Shown here: positions 8,590-11,250 of the stretch, in pieces
Position numbering within the stretch: position 1 is the first letter of the stretch
Layout of the letters: each line of letters starts with the position of its first letter
Assembly (NCBI GenBank): GCA_902495075.1
Contig: CABUVO010000059.1
Location: forward strand, 1-11,250
Direction of reading: 5' to 3'
Source: an uncultured Porphyromonadaceae bacterium
Lineage (GTDB): Bacteria; Bacteroidota; Bacteroidia; Bacteroidales; Muribaculaceae
DNA: 11,250 bases
Position numbers and translations under genes: made by a program
The notes under the pieces: model-generated
Told to the model about the DNA's origin: nothing
The model's database searches: none
Seen by the model: the letters and a program-made list of their open reading frames with translations, nothing else

Positions 8590-9675
8590 ATGTTCCGGCG
8601 GTTTCGCTACAAGGATGAAGAAGGGAATTGGCAGCGCAAGTGGAAGCAGAAGTTCACGGACGCTGACGGCAAGGTTCATTTCATTGATGCCGATCCGAAA
8701 GCTTACCATCCCGGACGCGGTGTCTACCGTTCATCGGCACGCAACGCCCAGCGGTTGGCGCGGACGGAGATAAATATGGCTTACCGGAAGGCAGAGCAGG
8801 AGCGGTGGAAGTCGTTTGATTTCGTCGTGGGGTATGAGGTCAAGATAACCCATAACGGCAAGCATGTTGAGGACATCTGCGACTGCCTTAAAGGCAAGTA
8901 TCGCAAGGATTTCAAGTTCATGGGGTGGCATCCGCAGTGCATGTGCTACACCATCCCCATTCTCAAGACGGAGGACGAGTTCTTTGACGATGACGAAGAC
9001 GCAAAGAGCGTCAACGAGGTCGAGGATGTGCCGCAGGGGTTCAAGGATTGGATCAAGGACAATGAAGAGCGCATAGACAAAGCCGCAGAGAGGGGGAAGT
9101 TGCCTTATTTTATTGCGGACAATAAGAGAGTTGTTGAAAATATATTAAAGGGAGGAAGCGGTAAAGCGGGAACAATTAATGCCAATCAGGATAATACTCT
9201 TGAAACGTCTGCCACAAGGGTTGGAGAAGTTGCAAATATAATAATCAAAAATGGCTATCATTCATCAAGGAAAGCTCAAATGCCGCCTTTGAATATTGGT
9301 CGTGTTCCATCTGCCATTATTGAATATGCTAACAAAAATAAGGTTGATTTAGATTCTAATGACATCTACATAACAACAAAAGGAATCGAACACTCCTTAA
9401 GGGAGAGCAAGGTGTCAAAAGGCATTGCTGTCACGGTAAACGAATTAGTGGATTTTGTCAAGAATAGAAATGATTATGCAATCTATTATGACCCAGGCAT
9501 GGGTGATTTCATATTTGCTACATCAAAGGCTAAGTTTATTGTCAGACCTAATTATAAAATGAAGGTAAACAAAGAGAAAGTGTCAACACTCAATTATATA
9601 TCTGCCACAAGGATAATAGGTAGATTGAGCGATAACGTTGGAGGATATATAAAAATAAAGGATGCAAAGCAATGA
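8590..9675 (+). CDS. 5'-truncated MuF-like phage head protein with C-terminal nuclease-toxin-like domain
   Basis: Residues 40-125 match the C-terminal part of phage Mu F-like head morphogenesis proteins in Bacteroidales phages: GRGVYRSSARNAQRLARTE, then a DICDCL segment, and GWHPQCMCY (112-120) with its Cys/His cluster. The normal MuF N-terminal half is missing. The frame is open to 8560 and already reads LNDPDKM before the first ATG, so ATG 8590 is probably an internal Met of the ancestor. Residues 200-361 are a separate module (YITTKGIEHSLRESK, YAIYYD, KFIVRPNYKM, YISATRI) resembling the phage BECR-fold nucleases (barnase/EndoU/colicin/RelE-like) fused to MuF proteins. The DNA changes from GC-rich to AT-rich near 9105, at the module border. 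No separate immunity gene is recognised. Expression is doubtful without the native start. Confidence 0.6.
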   Translation: MFRRFRYKDEEGNWQRKWKQKFTDADGKVHFIDADPKAYHPGRGVYRSSARNAQRLARTEINMAYRKAEQERWKSFDFVVGYEVKITHNGKHVEDICDCLKGKYRKDFKFMGWHPQCMCYTIPILKTEDEFFDDDEDAKSVNEVEDVPQGFKDWIKDNEERIDKAAERGKLPYFIADNKRVVENILKGGSGKAGTINANQDNTLETSATRVGEVANIIIKNGYHSSRKAQMPPLNIGRVPSAIIEYANKNKVDLDSNDIYITTKGIEHSLRESKVSKGIAVTVNELVDFVKNRNDYAIYYDPGMGDFIFATSKAKFIVRPNYKMKVNKEKVSTLNYISATRIIGRLSDNVGGYIKIKDAKQ

Positions 9676-9752
9676 TAGGATTCAAACCTATTCCCCCGCT
9701 CTTACGAACGTGCGCCGTTTCGACATCGCGCTTCTATGCTTTACATCTTTAT
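9648..9752 (-). ncRNA. Candidate structured small RNA, convergent with the MuF-toxin gene
   Basis: On the minus strand, the 16-nt 5' arm (9752-9737) pairs with the 3' arm (9671-9655), with one bulged C and one G-U pair. Inside are a GCGC/GCGC hairpin (9731-9728 with 9715-9712), CGTTC-GTAA-GAGCG with a GNRA tetraloop (9710-9697), and ATAGG-TTTGAAT-CCTAT (9691-9675), which looks like a tRNA T-arm. The two wobble pairs are G-U on the minus strand but A-C mismatches on the plus strand, which fixes the orientation. A promoter ends 4 bases before the 5' arm, and the 3' arm is followed by TTTTATAT, like an intrinsic terminator. The total is about 100 nt, overlapping the last 21 coding bases of the MuF-toxin gene. 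I know no named family for it. Confidence 0.6.
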
Positions 9753-9756
9753 GTCG

Positions 9757-9788
9757 CAAAGATAACATCTTCTGCCAATATAACAAAA
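9757..9788 (-). promoter_or_regulatory. Bacteroidetes-type promoter for the small RNA
   Basis: Read on the minus strand, TTTTG (9788-9784) is followed after exactly 19 bases by TATCTTTG (9764-9757), a full match to the TTTG-N19-21-TAnnTTTG consensus of the Bacteroidetes primary sigma factor. The expected start is near 9754-9750, where the closing stem of the structured RNA begins. Confidence 0.7.
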
Positions 9789-9807
9789 TATCCGGCGTTA
9801 AATATCG

Positions 9808-9993
9808 CTAATCTTTGTCATAATCAAACACATTCTCCGATGAAATGGCGGTCAGTTCGTCTGTGCTATATCTAAACGATTCTCCGCACGCATCAATATA
9901 AACGCATGTTTCGTCACCAGCGTAAATCTCAGCGTCATATTTCGCCAATAATTCTTTCAGCTCCGTGAGGAATAGTGTCTTTTCGTCTTCCAT
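9808..9993 (-). CDS. Small acidic phage-type protein
   Basis: A 61-residue acidic protein with no signal or membrane segment. The start is predicted helical (EKTLFLTELKELLAKYDAEI, residues 4-23), followed by a strand-rich part ending in FDYDKD. The layout recalls small conserved proteins of Bacteroidales phages, but I can give no function. ATG 9993 lies 27 bases after the stop of the upstream minus-strand gene, and the spacer is A/T-rich, so the two may be co-transcribed. Its stop lies 20 bases before the -33 box of the small-RNA promoter. The alternative plus-strand reading frame here is short and lacks protein-like composition. Confidence 0.6.
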   Translation of the reverse strand: MEDEKTLFLTELKELLAKYDAEIYAGDETCVYIDACGESFRYSTDELTAISSENVFDYDKD

Positions 9994-10020
9994 ATTTGCT
10001 AATTTAACAATTATTCCCGA

Positions 10021-10161
10021 TTATCCCTCATGCTCGCCATGTGCAAGGATGCGAGGTGTATCTGTGTCCGAGGTCACCCCTGTCAATTCCTGCCATCCGT
10101 TTGCCTCATACCAATATGCAAGGCTTTCATTTTCGGCACACATCGCACCGTGTGCTTCCAT
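10021..10161 (-). CDS. Small protein, probably 5'-truncated
   Basis: From ATG 10161 the frame gives 46 residues containing LAYWYEANGWQELTGV and ending RILAHGEHEG. The same frame is open upstream to 10239 and reads NRPTGGYVGGLIVVAANSP before that ATG. This looks like real protein sequence and, from memory, like the N-terminal half of a small phage protein. It then meets a TAA (10242-10240) inside the CRISPR-repeat-like element, with no ATG, GTG or TTG start between. The gene therefore seems to have lost its true start where the repeat-like element begins. The function is unknown. It may be translated from the internal ATG or be a pseudogene. Confidence 0.45.
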   Translation of the reverse strand: MEAHGAMCAENESLAYWYEANGWQELTGVTSDTDTPRILAHGEHEG

Positions 10162-10235
10162 CGGAGAATTGGCGGCTACGACAATTAAGCCGCCAACATA
10201 TCCTCCGGTCGGTCTGTTAATACATTCTACAAGTT

Positions 10236-10266
10236 GTTGTTATTTGCTCCGAATTTGTTATTTTTG
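10236..10266 (+). promoter_or_regulatory. Putative promoter inside the solitary repeat
   Basis: GTTG (10236-10239), a 19-base spacer and TATTTTTG (10259-10266) fit the Bacteroidetes promoter pattern. A start near 10273 would give a leader of about 55 bases to ATG 10328, so the element may drive the three-gene cluster 10328-10788. Confidence 0.5.
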
Positions 10267-10282
10267 CGCTACGAATCACATT
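10236..10282 (+). repeat. Solitary CRISPR-repeat-like element
   Basis: A 47-base stretch that aligns without gaps to the array repeat at 10800 onward with 42 identical positions; differences are at repeat positions 6, 14, 22, 33 and 47. It stands alone, in the same orientation as the array, 518 bases before the first array repeat, with three small genes between. The changes spare GTTG at the start and TATTTTTG at positions 24-31. Confidence 0.85.
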
Positions 10283-10327
10283 GTCTCAATCTACGCAAAA
10301 CAAGTCTAACCCTTAAAACAAGAAAAC

Positions 10328-10561
10328 ATGGCAATCTACAAAGTACGCATCAAGACAGAAGGCAACACGACCACCTACACCACAAATGCCACTATATTGG
10401 CAACCGTGACATACCGAGCAGAGTTTGGCAAATACGATGTATCAATGCCCAACGGCGGCGTGTTGGCAGATACAGAGCCCGAAGCCCAGAATATAGCCCG
10501 CGAAAGCGTAACGGCGTTTCTCTCCACTTTAGGGATAGTCCCCGAATGTATTAACGATTAA
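10328..10561 (+). CDS. Small protein of unknown function, first of a three-gene cluster
   Basis: A 77-residue soluble protein without signal peptide or membrane helix. The first half is rich in Thr and predicted strands (YKVRIKTEGNTTTYTT, TVTYRAEFGKYDV), followed by a helix (EPEAQNIARESVTAFLSTLG). I recognise no family. ATG 10328 follows an A-rich stretch (AAAACAAGAAAAC), typical of Bacteroidetes starts. It is the first gene after the solitary repeat and lies 12 bases before the next gene, so it is probably co-transcribed with the small membrane protein. Its size and position beside a CRISPR array would fit an anti-CRISPR or another phage accessory protein, but no residue shows that. Confidence 0.65.
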   Translation: MAIYKVRIKTEGNTTTYTTNATILATVTYRAEFGKYDVSMPNGGVLADTEPEAQNIARESVTAFLSTLGIVPECIND

Positions 10562-10573
10562 AACTGTACGACC

Positions 10574-10735
10574 ATGATCGGATTAATTCTTTGGGCGATC
10601 CTTATTATTTTCATTGTTATTTGCGCATGCCCCGGCTTTATGACTGCCTTAATCGTAAATGCGGCGATAGTGTTAAGTGTTTACGGTCTTATATGGTGGA
10701 TAGTAAATAAAATCAAAAAACGGAAACAGTCATGA
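10574..10735 (+). CDS. Small two-helix membrane protein (holin-like in form)
   Basis: A 53-residue protein with two hydrophobic segments, about 2-19 (GLILWAILIIFIVICAC) and 23-44, with a short Pro-Gly turn between and a cationic tail (KIKKRKQS). This predicts a hairpin in the inner membrane with both ends on the same side. The size and shape suit small phage holins or accessory membrane proteins; no family is recognised. It begins 12 bases after the previous stop, and its own stop overlaps the next ATG (ATGA at 10732-10735). Confidence 0.65.
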   Translation: MIGLILWAILIIFIVICACPGFMTALIVNAAIVLSVYGLIWWIVNKIKKRKQS

Positions 10736-10788
10736 ATTTTATAAGCAAATTATTCAGGAGGAAAAAGAGCGATTCATACCCAGGATAA
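10732..10788 (+). CDS. Tiny cationic peptide, overlapping start
   Basis: An 18-codon frame beginning in the ATGA overlap with the membrane-protein gene. It encodes a short amphipathic, basic peptide (KLFRRKKSD core). The overlap is the usual form of translational coupling, which is the only argument for it. The stop lies 11 bases before the first CRISPR repeat. Confidence 0.3.
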   Translation: MNFISKLFRRKKSDSYPG

Positions 10789-10799
10789 AATGAAATTGC

Positions 10800-10830
10800 G
10801 TTGTGATTTGCTTCGAATTTATTATTTTTG
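10800..10830 (+). promoter_or_regulatory. Putative promoter embedded in each CRISPR repeat
   Basis: In the first repeat, GTTG (10800-10803), 19 bases, then TATTTTTG (10823-10830) match TTG-N19-TAnnTTTG. The same pattern is in all six repeats. Transcription would start about 7 bases later, near repeat position 38, just before each spacer. Confidence 0.45.
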
Positions 10831-11250
10831 CACTACGAATCACATCGTCTGCTGAGTCTCGCTGTGCGGGTCAGTGGTTGTGATTTGCTTCGAATTTATT
10901 ATTTTTGCACTACGAATCACATCATATAAGATACGCGCAAATAGAAAAATTTTGTTGTGATTTGCTTCGAATTTATTATTTTTGCACTACGAATCACATC
11001 TATCTTGATGCACTTTCTTGGATTGAAAGTGTTGTGATTTGCTTCGAATTTATTATTTTTGCACTACGAATCACATCTCTTTGCGTATCGCATAAGCTCT
11101 ATTAGCTGTTGTGATTTGCTTCGAATTTATTATTTTTGCACTACGAATCACATCGAAGGTGTATCTTCTTTATAGTTTATCTCCGTTGTGATTTGCTTCG
11201 AATTTATTATTTTTGCACTACGAATCACATCCGTTACGGAATTTCATTTC
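10800..11250 (+). CRISPR. CRISPR array, type II-C-like, cut by the window edge
   Basis: Six identical 47-base repeats start at 10800, 10877, 10954, 11031, 11108 and 11185, separated by five spacers of exactly 30 bases (10847-10876, 10924-10953, 11001-11030, 11078-11107, 11155-11184). A sixth spacer begins at 11232 and is cut off. The repeat starts GTTGTGATTTGC and ends AATCACATC, with terminal inverted repeats TGTGATT and AATCACA. The length and the GTTGTG start are typical of Bacteroidetes type II-C systems, which would put crRNA transcription on the + strand. There is no long AT-rich leader on the left side, since coding sequence ends 11 bases before. No cas gene or certain tracrRNA is in the window. 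No spacer matches elsewhere in the window by eye. Confidence 0.97.

Larger units (their letters stand above)
8560..10788. mobile_element. Probable prophage remnant
   Basis: The region starts with a head-protein fragment lacking its N-terminal half and continues with a set of very small genes on both strands, one of them a short two-helix membrane protein, as found in phage accessory regions. No integrase, terminase, portal or tail gene is present in the window, so this is a fragment or the edge of an element. The left junction lies near 8560-8575, where the MuF-like frame opens after a TAA at 8557. The right limit is taken as the start of the CRISPR array. Boundaries are inferred. Confidence 0.5.

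Noticed and set aside
9668..9740. A true tRNA gene on the minus strand
   Set aside because: The T-arm and overall spacing fit, but the acceptor stem has two mismatches, the D-loop lacks GG, and the anticodon loop is only 4 bases. The longer 16-bp closing stem explains the ends better.
9655..9752. Retron msr-msd RNA, because of the inverted repeats at both ends
   Set aside because: No reverse transcriptase gene is present anywhere in the window.
9672..9875. Plus-strand frame after the MuF-toxin gene
   Set aside because: It is read through the antisense of the structured RNA and its promoter, and its composition is not protein-like.
10170..10282. tracrRNA on the minus strand with the repeat-like element as anti-repeat
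   Set aside because: The downstream minus strand has an 8-bp hairpin (TTGGCGGC/GCCGCCAA, 10165-10198) but no U-run, and this stretch looks protein-coding. I see no good minus-strand promoter, and 42/47 identity is high for an anti-repeat. Not fully excluded.
10790..11105. Reading frames through the CRISPR array (for example 10905-11105)
   Set aside because: They only translate repeat units (the recurring RIYYFCTTNHI pattern) and spacers.

Overview
The window looks like chromosomal DNA of a Bacteroidales bacterium. The evidence is a Bacteroidetes-type fusion of a glucosamine-6-phosphate deaminase with a PIG-L deacetylase, promoters of the TTG-N19-TAnnTTTG kind instead of sigma-70 boxes, A/T-rich gene starts without clear Shine-Dalgarno sequences, and a 47-nt CRISPR repeat beginning GTTGTGATTTGC, typical of Bacteroidetes type II-C arrays. 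The genus cannot be set from the sequence alone.

Layout. Positions 1-204 hold two stem-loops. Positions 205-4289 are housekeeping genes on the + strand: an RluA-family pseudouridine synthase with a long coiled-coil N-terminal part, and the NagB/PIG-L fusion. Positions 4346-7812 are a tight, more AT-rich restriction-modification operon: a HaeIII-like endonuclease, a HaeIII-like m5C methyltransferase, and a second m5C methyltransferase with a 165-residue C-terminal extension. A UPF0158-family gene follows (7930-8403). From about 8560 to 10788 the DNA looks like a worn prophage remnant: a 5'-truncated MuF-like head protein fused to a possible nuclease-toxin tip, two small minus-strand genes, and three small plus-strand genes. 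The window ends in a CRISPR array (10800 to the edge) with six identical 47-nt repeats and 30-nt spacers. No cas gene is in view.

How the parts may work together. The restriction operon should cut unmethylated GGCC and protect the host's own sites. GGCC occurs only twice in 11,250 bases, against about fifty CCGG, so this DNA has had a long history under GGCC selection. The prophage remnant and CRISPR array make this a defence and mobile-element zone beside core genes.

Two observations stand out. First, a minus-strand structured RNA (about 9648-9752) has a strong Bacteroidetes promoter at its 5' end, a 16-bp closing stem, internal hairpins and a U-rich 3' end; it overlaps the 3' end of the MuF-toxin gene. 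Second, a solitary copy of the CRISPR repeat (42 of 47 bases identical) lies 518 bases before the array, directly upstream of the three small phage-like genes. Both it and every array repeat contain a TTG-N19-TATTTTTG promoter match. The solitary copy could be a promoter, an RNA anti-CRISPR-type repeat mimic, or a relic repeat; the sequence alone does not decide.
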